From Capra hircus (taxonomy: Eukaryota; Chordata; Mammalia; Artiodactyla; Bovidae): DNA of 64,000 bases. Of the stretch, positions 1-11,382 are shown piece by piece. Each line of letters opens with the position of its first letter. Position 1 is the first letter of the stretch. The translations under genes and the position numbers were made by a program. The DNA lies in assembly GCF_001704415.2 (NCBI RefSeq), contig NC_030811.1, forward strand, positions 72,558,069-72,622,068, read 5' to 3'. The notes under the pieces were generated by a model that had not been told where the DNA came from, ran no database searches, and was given only the letters and a program-made list of their open reading frames with translations.

Positions 1-1048
1 TTGGATATCCTTGCTTTCCAAGTGACTCTCAAGAGTCTTCTCCAAACCACAGTTCAAAAGCATCAATTATTTGTCACTCTGCTTTCTTTATAGTCCAACA
101 TTACATCCATACACAACTACTGGAAAAATGATAGCTTTGACTAGATGGACCTTAGTTGGCAAAGTAATGTCTCTGCTTTTTAATATGCTGTCTAGGTTGC
201 TCATAACTTTTCTTCCAAGGAGCAAGCGTCTTTTAATTTTATGGCTGCAGTCACCATCTGCAGTGATTTTGGAGCCACCTAAAATAAAGCCTGTCACTGT
301 TTCCACTGTTTCCCCATCTATCTGCCATGGGACCAGATGCCATGATCTTAGTTTTCTGAATGGTGAGTTTTAAGCCAACTTTTTCACTCTCCTCTTTCCC
401 TTTCATCAAGAGGCTCTTTAGTTCTTCACTTTCTGCCATAAGGGTGGTATCATTTGCATAGCTGAGGTTATTGATATTTCTCCTGGCAATCTTGATTCCA
501 GCTTATGCTTCATCCAGCCCAGCGTTTCTCATGATATACTCTGCATATAAGTTAAATAAGTAGGGTGACAATATACAGTCTTGACATACTCCTTTCCCTA
601 TATGGAACCAGTCTACCGTTCCATGTCCAGTTCTAACTGTTGCTTCCTGACCTGCATACAGATTTCTCAAGAGGCAGATCAGATGGTCTGGTATTCCCTA
701 TTTCTTTAAGAATTTTCCACAGTTTGTTGTGATCCACACAGTCAAAGGCTTTGGCATAGTCAATAAAGCTGAAGTAGATATTTTTCTGGAACTCTCTTAG
801 TTTTTGATGATCCAATAGGTGTTGGCAATTTGATCTCTGGTTTATCTGCCTTTTCTAAATCCAGCTTGAACATCTGGAAGTTCATGGTTCATGTACTGTT
901 GAAGTCTGGCTTGGAGAATTATGAGCATTACTTTGCTAGCGTGTGAGATGAGTGCAACTGTGTGGTAGCTTGAGCATTCTTTGGCACTGCCTTTCTTTGG
1001 GATTGGAATGAAAACTGACCTTTTCCAGTCCAAGGCATCTCATTCCAT
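1..1048 (-). mobile_element. BovB (RTE-type LINE) fragment, reverse-transcriptase region, antisense
   Basis: Read on the minus strand this is a BovB non-LTR retrotransposon in several broken frames. The stretch at 842-1033 contains FIPIPKKGSAKECSSY, at 633-815 YAKAFDCVDHNKLW, and the rest follows at 251-439 and 88-306 (GSKITADGDCSH, LLLGRK, ILKSRDITLP). These are segments of the RTE reverse transcriptase and the region after it. The catalytic box near 451-462 reads YAND where the family has YADD, so one catalytic aspartate is lost. Frames change several times and contain stops, so this is a dead copy. Its 5' end lies near 1048, making it 5'-truncated, and its 3' part runs off the left edge. 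Family assignment is firm; the 5' boundary is approximate. Confidence 0.93.
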
Positions 1049-1700
1049 GGGGAAAGCAAAATAATTATATGTTTAATACTGCCTGTTTTTCAATTTTCTG
1101 ACAGAGTTGAATATAATTTTCAACTGATAACAGAATTTGGTATCTAAAAATGAGGTGCTTTAAGCAAACTAAAATGTAAAATTGAATTAGTGGAGAAAAA
1201 TGGGACTTCGGGCAATACGAACTTAGATACTTTAAGCTGGAAAGATGGTGTTCTTTGTTACGAGATAGCAGAAAATTTGATGTAATCTTGCCTACTTAGA
1301 ATGTAGGCCTGGGCTATCTAAGGTTGTGCAATTAGGAGAAACGGTAGCAAATATTTTATATATTGGCCTGTGCTACCTCTAGCTTTTTCAGAAAAATCTT
1401 ACTGAAGAGATGACATCATACTAGAGCTACTCAGACTGCAAACAGAAAGGGAAGGAAACACTATTTTCCCAAGTGTTTGAGAGTTGAGACCTGCTTCATC
1501 TTTTTCTCTGCCTGTGGTCTACACATCATGGTGAAGGGAGTCTTAAAGCCAATGAATTCTGTTCTTCAAAACTGAAGCAATTATAAATAGTGATGGACAA
1601 GCAGGAGTCTAAATTCTGGTGCTTCACTGAAGAGAAGCACCAGATGGTGCTGGTCCTGATGGACTTGAGGATGTAGCCTTCCTTCCAGAGCCTGCTGATG
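1049..1700. other. Unassigned interval
   Basis: About 650 bases of AT-rich DNA between BovB and the next SINE. I see no open frame of note, no SINE or LINE signature that I recognise, and no obvious repeat structure. Confidence 0.5.
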
Positions 1701-1710
1701 CTAATTTATC

Positions 1711-1919
1711 AGTGCATGCATTCTCAGTTGTGTCTGACTCTACAACCCACGGACTGTAGTCTGACAAGCTTTCTGTCCATGGGATCTCCCAGGCAAGAAT
1801 ACTAGAGTGGGTTGCCATTTCCTCCTTCAGGGGATCTTCCCAACCCAGGGATCAAACAAGTGTCTCCTGTGGCTCCTGCATTGGCAGGGGGACTCTACCA
1901 CTGTGCCACCTGGGAATCC
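1711..1919 (-). mobile_element. Bov-tA SINE, antisense
   Basis: The reverse complement shows the tRNA-derived head (a degraded GGGCTTCCCTGGTGGCTCAG-like start near 1919), the GGGATCTTCCCAACCCAGGGA block and the BovB-like tail ending in a GAGTCAGACACAAC-like motif. Flanks 1701-1712 and 1920-1933 (ctaatttatcag versus ctaatattatcaag) look like a diverged target-site duplication. Diverged, so not a recent insertion. Confidence 0.88.
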
Positions 1920-1933
1920 CTAATATTATCAAG

Positions 1934-2541
1934 GAGGCAGCTACACAGCATCTACGACAAGGCAGACGGCAGAGCAGAAGGACCTATAATTATAGCAGGA
2001 GGCCCTCAGGCTTAAAATCTACATCTGAATCAGACCCTTGGCTATTATTTCCTGAACTTGGACTTTACCAGAAGCAAACAGAGCAAAACTAGACTGAGTT
2101 TACAGGAAACTATATTTCCAAAGTACTTCCCTGCCTTCAAGACTGGCCTGAAATAGCATCCGGCTAATAAATTGCTAACACAGTCCCTGGTCTTTTAGAC
2201 TACAACGATAGGAGGTTGGCTTTGAGGCTTTGTAACAGTAGAAAGGGCATCTTTATCAAGTCACATCAGAGGGAAGAACTAGAGGATGAGAGGAACAGCA
2301 ATCCTAGAAGTTCCTCCCGAGCCAGATTCAGCTAGATCAGCCATGCAAGGAACTCATCCCATGCAAAGACAGAGGACCCGTGCTACTCATAACAAGTAGA
2401 ACTGCTTAGTTGCTATGGATAACTGATGGTTCAATATTTCCCATCCTCTCCTTTCTGAATGGGACCTTATGGTAATTATCCTATTCCTTCTCCACAATTG
2501 TATATTAAGGGTATACTATGTCATTTGATTTATAGACCAGT
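1934..2541. other. Unassigned interval
   Basis: About 600 bases with no recognised repeat or coding signal. The sequence is mixed in composition and looks single copy. Confidence 0.5.
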
Positions 2542-2552
2542 AGACCTACAAT

Positions 2553-2753
2553 CCGGAGAAGGCAGTGGCACCCCACTCCAGTACTCTTGCCTGGAAAATC
2601 CCATGGATGGAGAAGCCTGGTAGGCTGCAGTCCATGGGGTCGCTAAGTAATGGCAACCCACTGCAGTGTTCTTGCCTGGAGAATCCCTGGTGGGCTGCCG
2701 TCTTTGGGGTTGCACAGAGTCGGACACGATTGAAGCAACTTAGCAGCAGCAGC
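2553..2753 (+). mobile_element. BOV-A2 SINE with internal deletion
   Basis: Begins with GGAGAAGGCAGTGGCACCCC, has two BovB-tail-derived halves and ends in the TTAGCAGCAGCAGCAG tail typical of BOV-A2. It is about 74 bases shorter than the neighbouring complete copy. The deletion removes the end of the first half and the linker, joining GTCGCTAAG to TAATGGCAACCC. It has no Pol III promoter capable of independent transcription that I can identify. Confidence 0.92.
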
Positions 2754-2765
2754 AGACCTACAATC

Positions 2766-3039
2766 AAAGAAGGCAATGGCACTCAACTCCAGTACTCTTG
2801 CCTGGAAAATCTCATGGATGGAGGAGCCTGATGGGCTACAGTCCATGGGTCGCTAACAGTCGGAGACGACTGAGCGACTTCACTTTCATTTTTCACTTTC
2901 ATGCATTGGAGAAGGAAATGGCAACCCACTGCAGTGTTCTTGCCTGGAGAATCCCAGGGACGGGGGAGCCTGGTGGGCTGCTGTCTATGGGGCTGCACAG
3001 AGTTGGACACGACTGAAGTGACTTAGCAGCAGCAGCAGC
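2766..3039 (+). mobile_element. BOV-A2 SINE, complete dimer
   Basis: Full-length two-part BOV-A2. The first half starts AAGGCAATGGCACTC, the linker is CACTTTCATTTTTCACTTTCATGC-like around 2881-2903, and the second half begins near 2909. It ends in a CAG-repeat tail (AGCAGCAGCAGCAG). Flanked by exact 11-bp repeats at 2754-2764 and 3040-3050. Confidence 0.95.
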
Positions 3040-3050
3040 AGACCTACAAT

Positions 3051-3260
3051 AAGGTCTTCCCTGGTGCTTCAGTGGTAAAGAATCTTCCTGCCAATGCAGG
3101 AGAGGCAGCTTTGATCCCTGCTTCAGGAAGATCCCCTGGAGAAGGAAAATGGCAACTCACTCCAGTATTCTTGCCTGGGCAATCCCAAGAACAGAGGAGC
3201 CTGGTGGGCTGTGGTCTATGGAGTTCAAAGAGTCGGACACAACAGTGACTAAACAACAAC
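3051..3260 (+). mobile_element. Bov-tA SINE
   Basis: Carries the tRNA-like head (TCTTCCCTGGTGCTTCAGTGG, a degraded A box region), a B-box-like TTTGATCCCTG, then the BovB-like tail ending AGAGTCGGACACAACAGTGAC with an ACAACAAC tail. Followed by the fourth, diverged target-site copy at 3261-3271. It is more diverged than the two BOV-A2 copies upstream and is therefore probably the first of the three to insert. Confidence 0.92.
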
Positions 3261-3514
3261 AGATCTATAACAAACCAAACACACCAACAGCTTTCCACCT
3301 GTATCTGATGGAAAGTCTGCACATCACCCAAAGAGCCTGCATTTTGAACTAGATGCAAGAAATGCAATAGACTGAGGTTCTTTCTCTCAGGATGTCTTTT
3401 TTCTGGGAAGAAACTGGTGTTTTCAATAAATGTTTAACCACTGGCTGGAGTAGGGTTGCACATATATATATACACCTATATATGTTCATTATAAATTTTA
3501 TTAAAACTTTATTG

Positions 3515-6111
3515 AGGGGGCAGTCCTAAGATGGCAGAGGAATAGGACGGGGAGACCACTTTCTCCCCACAAATTCATCAAAAGAACATTTAAACGCTGA
3601 GTAAATTCCACAAAACAACTTCTGAATGCCGGCAGAGGACATCAGGCACCCAGAAAAAGCAGCCCATTGTCTTCGAAAAGGAGGTAGGAAAAAAATATAA
3701 AAGACAAAAAAGAGACAAAAGAGGTAGGGAGGAGCTCCGTCCCGGGAAGGGAGTCTTAAAAAGAGAGAAGTTTCCAAACACCAGGAAACACTCTCACTGC
3801 CGAGTCTGTGTGCGAGCCTTGGAAGCACAGAGGGCAACATAACAGGGAGGAAAAAAAATAAATAATTAAAACCCACAGATTACGAGCCCAACGGTAACTC
3901 CCCCAGTGGAGAAGCAGCGCAGCCTGCATCCCACTAGCAAGCGGGGCTGGGCAGGGAGGCGGGGCTGCATTGCTTAGAGTAAGGGGCCTGAATGCCCCGA
4001 GGTAATCAGAGGAAACTAACTTGGGCTAGCAAACCAGACTGTGGGATAGCTACCATGCAAAAAGCTCTAACATAAGACACCGCCAGGACCCACACAGAAC
4101 AAAGGATGAACAGAATTAGCCGGCTGCAGACCATCCCCTCCGGTGACAGGCAGCCAGAGCCGGAAGGGGAAGGGGGCAATCGCAGCCCCAGAGAGACATT
4201 ATCTACCAAACTGCAAGCAGGCTTCTTTGCTAACTAAGACTTCTTGGGGTTCTGGACAGTCACATCCGCCTGAGAAGGTGCGCCAGTTGTACACCCAGAA
4301 AATGAGCAGCAGGGACGGGAGAGGCGATAAGTCGCAGCAACCCTCGCCAAACACCTGAGCGGACCTGGGAAGGGCACAAAACGCAGGCCCAACCGAGTCT
4401 GCGCCTCTGAGGACTACCTGAGTGCCTGAACCTGAGCCTTAGACCTGGGAGGTGCATGCAGCCCAGGGCCGGCCTCGGACGGTTCCTGGAGCAACCTAGA
4501 GCCTGAGCTGTGTGCAGGGGGCAGGCCCAGTGTGGCTGAGACACTGCGAGCACACGCCAGTGTTATTTGTTTGCAGCGTCCCTCCCTCCCCACAGCGCGA
4601 CTGAACAAGTGAGCCTAAAAAAGTGTCCACCACCGCCCCCTTTGTGTCAGGGGAAATCAGACACTGAAGAGACCAGCAAACAGAAGAAGCTAAAACAGAG
4701 GGAACCCTTGGAAGTGACAGGTGCAATAGATTAAAACCCTGTCGTTAGTACCACTACATAGGAAGGGGCCTATAGATCTTGAGAAATATAAGCCGGACCA
4801 AGGAACTATCCGAAAATGAACTGACCCCACACTGCCCACAACAACACCAGAGAAAGTCCTAGATATATTTTACTATTTTATGATCATTCTTTTTTTTTTT
4901 TTAAATTTTTAAAAAGTCCTCTATTACTCCTTTAATTTTCATTTTTATAACCTACTATTACTTTTCAAAAAAAACTATTTTTAAAAGCAAACTTCATATA
5001 TATATTTTAAAATAATTTTTGTGACTTTTTTTTTTTCTTTTCTTCTTTTCTTTAATATTGTATTTTTGAAAATCCAACCTCTACTCTAGATTTTTAATCT
5101 TTGCTTTTTGGTATTTGTTATCAATTTTGTACCTTTAAAAACCCAATCTTCAGTACCCATTTTTACTTGGGAGCGAGATTACTGGCTTGACTGCTCTCTC
5201 CTCCTTTGGACTCTCCTTTTTCTCCACCAGGTGGCCTCTGTCTCCTCCCTCCCCCTTCTCTTCTCTACCCAACTCTGTGAATCTCTGTGTGTTCCAGACG
5301 GTGGAGAACACTTAGGGAACTGATTACTGGCTGGATCTGTCTCTCTCCTTTTCATTCCCCCTTTTATCCTCCTGGCCACCTCTGTCTCCTTCCTCCCTCT
5401 TCTCTTCTCTGTATAACTCCGTGAACATCTCTGAGTGTCCAGACTGTGGAGTGCACATAAGGAAGTGATTACTGGCTAGCTTGCTCTCTCCTCTTTTGAT
5501 TCCACCTCATCTCATTCGGGTCACCTCTAACTCCCTCCTCCCTCTTCTCTTCTCCATGTAACTCTGTGAACCTCTCTGGGTGTCCCTCACTGTGGAGAAA
5601 CTTTTCATCTTTAACCTAGATGTTTTATCAATGGTGCTGTATAGAAGGAGAAGTCTTGAGACTACTGTAAAAATAAGACTGAAAACCAGAAGCAGGAGGC
5701 TTAAGTCCAAATCCTGAGAACATCAGAGAACTCCTGACTCCAGGGAACATTAATTGATAGGAGCTCATCAAACGCCTCCATACCTTGAAACCAAGCACCA
5801 CCCAAGGGCCAACAAGTTCCAGAGCAAGACATACCATGCAAATTCTCCAGCAACACAGGAACACAGCCCTGAGCTTCAATATACAGGCTGCCCAAAGTTA
5901 CTCCAAAACCATGACATCTCATAACTCATTACTGGACACTTCATTGCACTTCAGAGAGAAGAAATCCAGCTCCACCCACCAGAACACCACACAAGCTTCC
6001 CTAACCAAGAAACCTTGACAACCCCCACAGTGAGGAAACTCCACAATAAAGAGAACTCCACAAACTGCCAGAATACAGAAAGGACACCCCAAACGCAGCA
6101 ATATAAACAAG
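3515..6111 (+). promoter_or_regulatory. L1-BT 5' UTR (internal promoter region)
   Basis: A GC-rich first kilobase (about 3515-4730) is followed by a T-rich and then pyrimidine-rich stretch with tandem units, then an A-rich leader up to ORF1. In L1 elements this segment drives sense transcription from the first base. Several short antisense frames in it (for example 3526-3876 and 4260-4553) carry no recognisable domain, and I do not call them genes. No promoter boxes were assigned base by base. Confidence 0.75.
5178..5605 (+). repeat. Three 145-bp tandem units inside the L1-BT 5' UTR
   Basis: Units begin at 5178, 5323 and 5468, each opening with ATTACTGGCT. Each then runs through a CTCTCTCCT block, a CACCTCT(G/A) block, CTTCTCTTCTC, AACTCTGTGAA-like and GTGTTCCAGAC-like segments. 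Spacing is 145 bases twice; the third unit is incomplete. Units differ by scattered substitutions and small indels, so this is an old internal array and not a recent slippage product. Confidence 0.9.
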
Positions 6112-7036
6112 ATGAAGAGACAGAGGAATACCCAGCAAGTAAAGGAACAGAATAAATGCCCACCAAACCAAAAGAGGAAGAGATAGGGAATCTACCTGAT
6201 AAAGAATTCCAATAATGATAGTGAAAATGATCCAAAATCTTGAAATCAAAATGGAATCACAGATAAATAGCCTGGAGACAAGGATTGAGAAAATGCAAGA
6301 AAGGTTTAACAAGGACCTAGAAGAAATAAAAAAGAGTCAATATATAATGAATAATGCAATAAATGAGATCAAAAACACTCTGGAGGCAACAAATAGTAGA
6401 ATAACGGAGGCAGAAGATAGGATTAGTGAAGTAGAAGATAGAATGGGAGAAATAAATTAGTCAGAGAGGAAAAAAGAAAAACTAATTAAAAGAAATGAGG
6501 ACAATCTCAGAGACCTCTGGGACAATGTTAAATGCCCCAACATTCGAATCATAGGAGTCCCAGAAGAAGAAGACAAAAAGAAAGATCATGAGAAAATACT
6601 TGAGGAGATAATAGTTGAAACTTCCCTAAAATGGGGAAGGAAATAATCACCCAAGTCCAAGAAACCCAGAGAGTCCCAAACAGGATAAACCCAAGGTGAA
6701 AACACTCCAAGACACATATTAATCAACTTAACAAGGATCAAACACAAAGAACAAATATTAAAAGCAGCAAGGGAAAAACAACAAATAACACACAAGGGGA
6801 TTCCCATAAGGATAACAGCTGATCTTTCAATAGAAACTCTTCAGGCCAGGAGGGAATGGCAGGACATACTTAAAGTGATCAAAGAAAATAAGCTACAGCC
6901 CAGATTGCTGTACCCAACAAGGATCTCATTCAAATATGAAGGAGAAATCAAAAAGCTTTACAGACAAGCAAAAGCTGGGAGAGAATTCAGCACCACCAAA
7001 CCAGCTCTCCAACAAAAGCTAAAGGATACTCTCTAG
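6112..7036 (+). pseudogene. L1-BT ORF1 remnant (RNA-binding chaperone), broken
   Basis: ORF1 of LINE-1 encodes a trimeric RNA-binding protein that coats the element's RNA. The ATG at 6112 opens a 24-codon frame (MKRQRNTQQVKEQ...) that hits TAG at 6184-6186 after a frame loss. The body resumes at 6215-6460 as a clear coiled coil (LEIKMESQINSLETRIEKM then RITEAEDRISEVEDRM) and stops at a TAG near 6458. Downstream the RRM-like and C-terminal segments are visible at nucleotide level through 7036, again with frame changes. The family protein is about 300 residues, and the 925-base span agrees. No functional product is expected. Confidence 0.9.
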
Positions 7037-7087
7037 ACAGGAAACACAAAAAGGTTGTATAAACTCGAACCCAAAACAATAAAGTAA

Positions 7088-10000
7088 ATGGCAACGGGAT
7101 CATAGTTACCAATAATTACCTTAAATGTAAATGAGTTGAATGCCCCAAACAAAAGACAAAACTGGATGAATGGATATAAAAACACGACCCCTATATATGT
7201 TATCTACAAGAGACCCACCTCAAAACAAGGGACACATTCAGACTGAAAGTGAAGGGCTGGAGAAAGATATTCCACGCAAATGGAGACCAAAAGAAAGCAG
7301 GAGTAGTAATATTCATATCAGATAAAATAGACTTTAAAACAAAGGCTGTGGAAAGAGACAAAGAAGGACACTACATAATGATCAAAGGATCAATCCAAGA
7401 AGATATAACGATTATAAATATATATGTACCCAACATAGGAGCACCACAATATGTAAGACAAATGCTAACAAGTATGAAAGGGGAAATTGACAATAACACA
7501 GTAAACAGTGGGAAACTTTAATACCTCACTTACACCTATGGATAGATCAACTATACCGAAAATTAACAGGGAAAACACAAACTTTAAAGGATACAATAGA
7601 CCAGTTAGACCTAATTGACATCTATAGGACATTTCACTCCAAAACAATGAATTTCACCTTTTTCTCAAGTGCACATGGAACCTTCTCCAGGATAGATCAC
7701 ATCCTGGGCCATAAATCTAGCCTTGGCAAATTCAAAAAAATTGAAATCATTCCAAGCATCTTTTCTGACCACAATGCAGTATGATTATATCTCAATTACA
7801 GGAGAAAAACTATTGAAAATTCCAACATATGGGAGGCTGAAAAACATGCTGCTGAGTAACCAACAAATCACAGAAGAAATCAAAAAAGAAATCAAAATAT
7901 GCATAGAAATGAATGAAAATGAAAACATAACAGCCCAAAGCCTGTGGGACACTGTAAAAGCAGTGCTGAGGGGAAGGTTCATAGCAATACAGCATACCTC
8001 AAGAAACAAGAAAAAAGTCGAATAAATAACCTAACTCTACACCTAAAGCAACTAGAAAGGGAAGAAATGAAGAACCCCAGGGTTAGTAGAAGGAAAGAAA
8101 TCTTAAAAATTAGGACAGAAATAAATGCAAAAAGAAACAAAAGAGACCATAGCATAAATCAACAAAGCCAAAAGCTGGTTCTTTAAGAGGATAAATAAAA
8201 TGACAAACCATCAGCTAGACTCATCAAGAAACAAGGGAGAAAAATCAAATCAATAAAATTAGAAATGAAAATGGAGAGATCGCAACAGACAAGATAGAAA
8301 TACAAAGGATCATAAGAGACTACTATCAGCAATTATATGCCAATAAATGGACAACTTGGGAGAAATGGACAAATTCTTAGAAAAGTGCAACTTTCCAAAA
8401 CTTAACCAGGAAGAAATAGAAAATCTTAACAGACCCATCACAAGCACGGAAATTGAAACTGTCATCAGAAATCTTCCAGCAAACAAAAGCCCAGGTCCAG
8501 ATGGCTTCACAGCTGAATTCTACCAAAAATTTAGAGAAGAGCTAACACCTATCAAACTCTTCAAGAAAACTGCAGAGGAAGGTAAACTTACAAACTCATT
8601 CTACGAGGCCACCATCCCCCTAATACCAAAACCTGACAAAGATGCCACAAAAAAACAAAACTACAGGCCAATATCACTGATGAACATAGATGCAAAAATC
8701 CTTAACAAAATTCTAGCATTCAGAATCCAACAACACCTTAAAAAGATCATACACCATGACCAAGTGGGCTTTATCCCAGGGATGCAATGATGCATCAATA
8801 TCTGCAAATCAATCAATGTAATACACCATATTAACAAACTGAAAAATAAAAGCCATATGATTATCTCAATAGATGCAGAAAAAGCCTTTGACAAAATTCA
8901 ATATCCATTTATGATAAAAAAAAACTCTCCAGAAAGCAGAAATAGAAGGAACATAATAAAAGCTGTATATGACAAACCCACAGCAAGCATTATCCTCAGT
9001 GGTGATAAATTGAAAGCATTGCCCCTAAAGTCAGGAACAAGACAAGGGTGCCAACTTTCACCACTACTATTCAACATAGTTTTGGAAGTTTTGGCCACAG
9101 CAATCAGAGCAGAAAAAGAAATAAAAGGAATCCAAATTGGAAAAGAAGAAGCAAAACTCTCATTGTTTGCAGATGACATGATCCTTTACATAGAAAAGCC
9201 TAAAGACTGCACGAGAAAATTACTAGAGCTAATCAATGAATATAGTAAAGTTGCAGGATATAAAATCAACACATAGAAACCCCTTGCATTCTTATACACT
9301 AATAATGAGAAAATGGAAAGAGAAATTAAGGAAACTATTCCATTCACCATTGCAACAAAAAGAATAAAATACTTTATATCTACCTAAAGAAACTAAAGAC
9401 CTATATATAGAAAACTATAAAACACTGGTGAAAGAAATCAAAGAGGACACTAATAGATGCAGAAATATACCACGTTCATGGGTTGGAAGAATCAATATAT
9501 TGAAAATGAGTATACTACCCAAAGCAATCTATGGATTCAATGCAATCCCTATCAAGCTACCAACGGTATTTTTCACAGAGCTACAACAAATAATTTCACA
9601 ATTTTTATGGAAATACGAAAAACCTCAAATAGCCAAAGCAATCTTGAGAAAGAAGAATGGAACTGAAGGAATCAACCCGCCTGACTTCAGGCTCTACTGC
9701 AAAGCCACAGTCATCAAGACAATGTGTTACTGGCACAAAGACAGAAATATAGACCAATGGAACAAAATAGAAAGCCCAGAGATAAATCCACACACCTATG
9801 GACACCTTATCTTTGACAAAGGAGGCAAGAATATACAATGGAGAAAACACACTCTCTTTAACAAGTGGTGCTGGGAAAACTGGTCAACCACTTGTAAAAG
9901 AATGAAACTAGAACACTTTCTAACACCATACACAAAAACAAACTCAAAGTGGATTAAAGATCTAAACATAAGGCCAGAAACTATCAAACTCCTAGAGGAG

Positions 10001-10877
10001 AACATAGGCAAACACACTGTCCGACATAAATCACAGCAGGATCCTCTATGACCGACCTCCCAGAATATTGGAAATAAAAGCAAAAATAGACAAATGGGAC
10101 CTAATTAAAATTAAAAGCTTCTGCACAACAAAGGAAACTATAAGCAAGGTGAAAAGACAGCCTTCAGAATGGGAGAAAATAATAGCAAATGAAGCAACTG
10201 ACAAACAACTAATCTCAAAAATATACAAGCAACTCAATTCCAGAAAAATAAACAACCCAATCAAAAAATGGGCCAAAGAACTAAATAGACATTTCTCCAA
10301 AGAAGACATACAGATGGCTAACAAACACATGAAGAAATGCTCAACATCACTCATTATCAGAGAAATGCAAATCAAAACCACAATGAGGTACCATTTCACA
10401 CCAGTCAGAATGGCTACTATCCAAAAGTCTACAAGCAATAAATGCTGGAGAGGGTGTGGAGAAAAGGGAACCCTCTTACACTGTTGGTGGGAAATCAAAC
10501 TAGTACGGCCACTATGGAGAACAGTGTGGAGATTCCTTAAAAAACTGGAAATAGAACTGCCTTATGACCCAGAAATCCCACTGCTGGGCATACACACCAT
10601 GGAAACCAGGATTGAAAGAGACACGTGTATCCCAACATTCATCACAGCACTGTTTATAATAGAAAGGACATGGAAGCAACCTAGATGTCCATAAGCAGAT
10701 GAATGGATAAGAAAGCTGTGGTACATATACACAATGGAGTATTACTCAGCCATTAAAAAGACTACATTTGAATCAGTTCTAATGAGGTAGATGAAAATGA
10801 AGCCTATTATACAGAGTGAAGTAAACCAGAAAGAAAAACACCAATACAGTATACTAATGTATATATATGGAATTTAG
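7088..10877 (+). pseudogene. L1-BT ORF2 remnant (endonuclease and reverse transcriptase), broken
   Basis: ORF2 encodes the apurinic-like endonuclease and reverse transcriptase for target-primed reverse transcription. The ATG at 7088 meets TAG at codon 6. Endonuclease pieces lie at 7249-7521 (INIYVPN). Reverse-transcriptase pieces lie at 8347-8790 (NKSPGPDGF, NYRPISL) and 8857-9276 (LSPLLFNIVLEVLA and the catalytic FADDMILY). C-terminal pieces lie at 9428-10051 and 10068-10694. The cysteine-rich motif reads CWRGCGEKGTLLHCWWEIKL. The last Cys of the family pattern C-x3-C-x7-H-x4-C is replaced by Ile here. The 3.79 kb span matches a full ORF2, but at least three frames and several stops are involved. 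The family ending ...THIYGI maps to 10857-10877. Confidence 0.93.
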
Positions 10878-11234
10878 AGAGATGTTAATGATAACCCTGT
10901 ATGCGAGACAGCAAAAGAGACACAGATGTATAGAACAGTCTTTTGACTCTGTGGGAGAGGGAGAGGTTGGGATGATTTGGGAGAATGCATTGAAACATGT
11001 ATAATATCATATGTGAAACAAATGCTAGTCTAGGTTCGATGCATGATACAGAATGCTCAGGGCTGGTGCACTGGGATGACACAGAGGGATGGTATGGGGA
11101 GGGAGGTGGGAGGGGGTTTCAAGATGTGGAACACGTCTATACCGTGGTGGATTCATATTGATGTATGGCAAAACCAATACAATATTGGTAAAGTAATTAG
11201 CCTCCAATTAAAATAAATAAATTTATATTAAAAA
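10878..11234 (+). other. L1-BT 3' UTR and tail
   Basis: Starts after the ORF2 stop with GAGATGTTAATGATAACCC and contains the TGGGAGAGGGAGAGG G-rich block. It ends with ACAATATTGGTAAAGTAATTAGCC and AAATAAATAAAT. The same 3' end, in reverse orientation, is seen at 33480-34015, which supports the element boundary. Confidence 0.88.
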
Positions 11235-11382
11235 TAAATAAATAAAATGAAACACAAAGAGAAGATTTCAAAGGGCCGTGTATACATGTTTCTGGATCCT
11301 CAAAGGGGAGGGCAGGCAGCAAAACAAATTGAATAAACAATGGATAAGAATTTTCAAATTTGATGAGAGCTATAAATACAAT
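11235..11382 (+). mobile_element. Old L1M fragment, ORF1 3' part (left piece)
   Basis: The clearest part is TTTTCAAATTTGATGAGAGCTATAAATA at about 11351-11378, which matches the L1M ORF1 segment where homologous text continues beyond the BovB at 12539. The first 80 bases are too diverged to be certain. This is the host sequence into which the BovB inserted. Confidence 0.6.

Larger units (their letters stand above)
2542..3271. repeat. Four copies of one target site separating three head-to-tail SINEs
   Basis: The 11-mer agacctacaat occurs at 2542-2552, 2754-2764 and 3040-3050. A copy differing by three transitions, agatctataac, lies at 3261-3271. Each interval between neighbouring copies is filled exactly by one plus-strand SINE (BOV-A2, BOV-A2, Bov-tA). 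This fits repeated integration at the same A-rich target, each event adding one duplication. Array duplication by recombination is the alternative for the two BOV-A2 copies. Confidence 0.85.
3515..11234 (+). mobile_element. Nearly full-length L1-BT LINE-1, inactive
   Basis: About 7.7 kb. It starts with an L1-type 5' end (GGGGGCAGTCCTAAGATGGCAGAGG) followed by a long 5' UTR (3515-6111). Then come ORF1 (6112-7036), a short spacer, ORF2 (7088-10877) and a 3' UTR (10878-11234) ending in CCAATTAAAATAAATAAATTT and an A-rich tail. Order and spacing match an intact bovid L1, so insertion was probably full length. Both ORFs carry stops and frameshifts, so the copy is not autonomous. I could not identify a clean target-site duplication: the flanks at 3490-3514 and 11235-11260 are both AT-rich. 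The 5' UTR would have held the internal Pol II promoter. Confidence 0.93.

Noticed and set aside
2553..3260. Strings of tRNA-like sequence that might be tRNA genes
   Set aside because: The A/B-box-like words belong to Bov-tA and CHR-2 SINE heads. No complete cloverleaf was found.
3526..3876. Antisense frames in the L1-BT 5' UTR (also 4260-4553)
   Set aside because: Considered as an antisense ORF of the L1 promoter (as ORF0 in primates), but no motif and no evidence of conservation could be seen from one copy.
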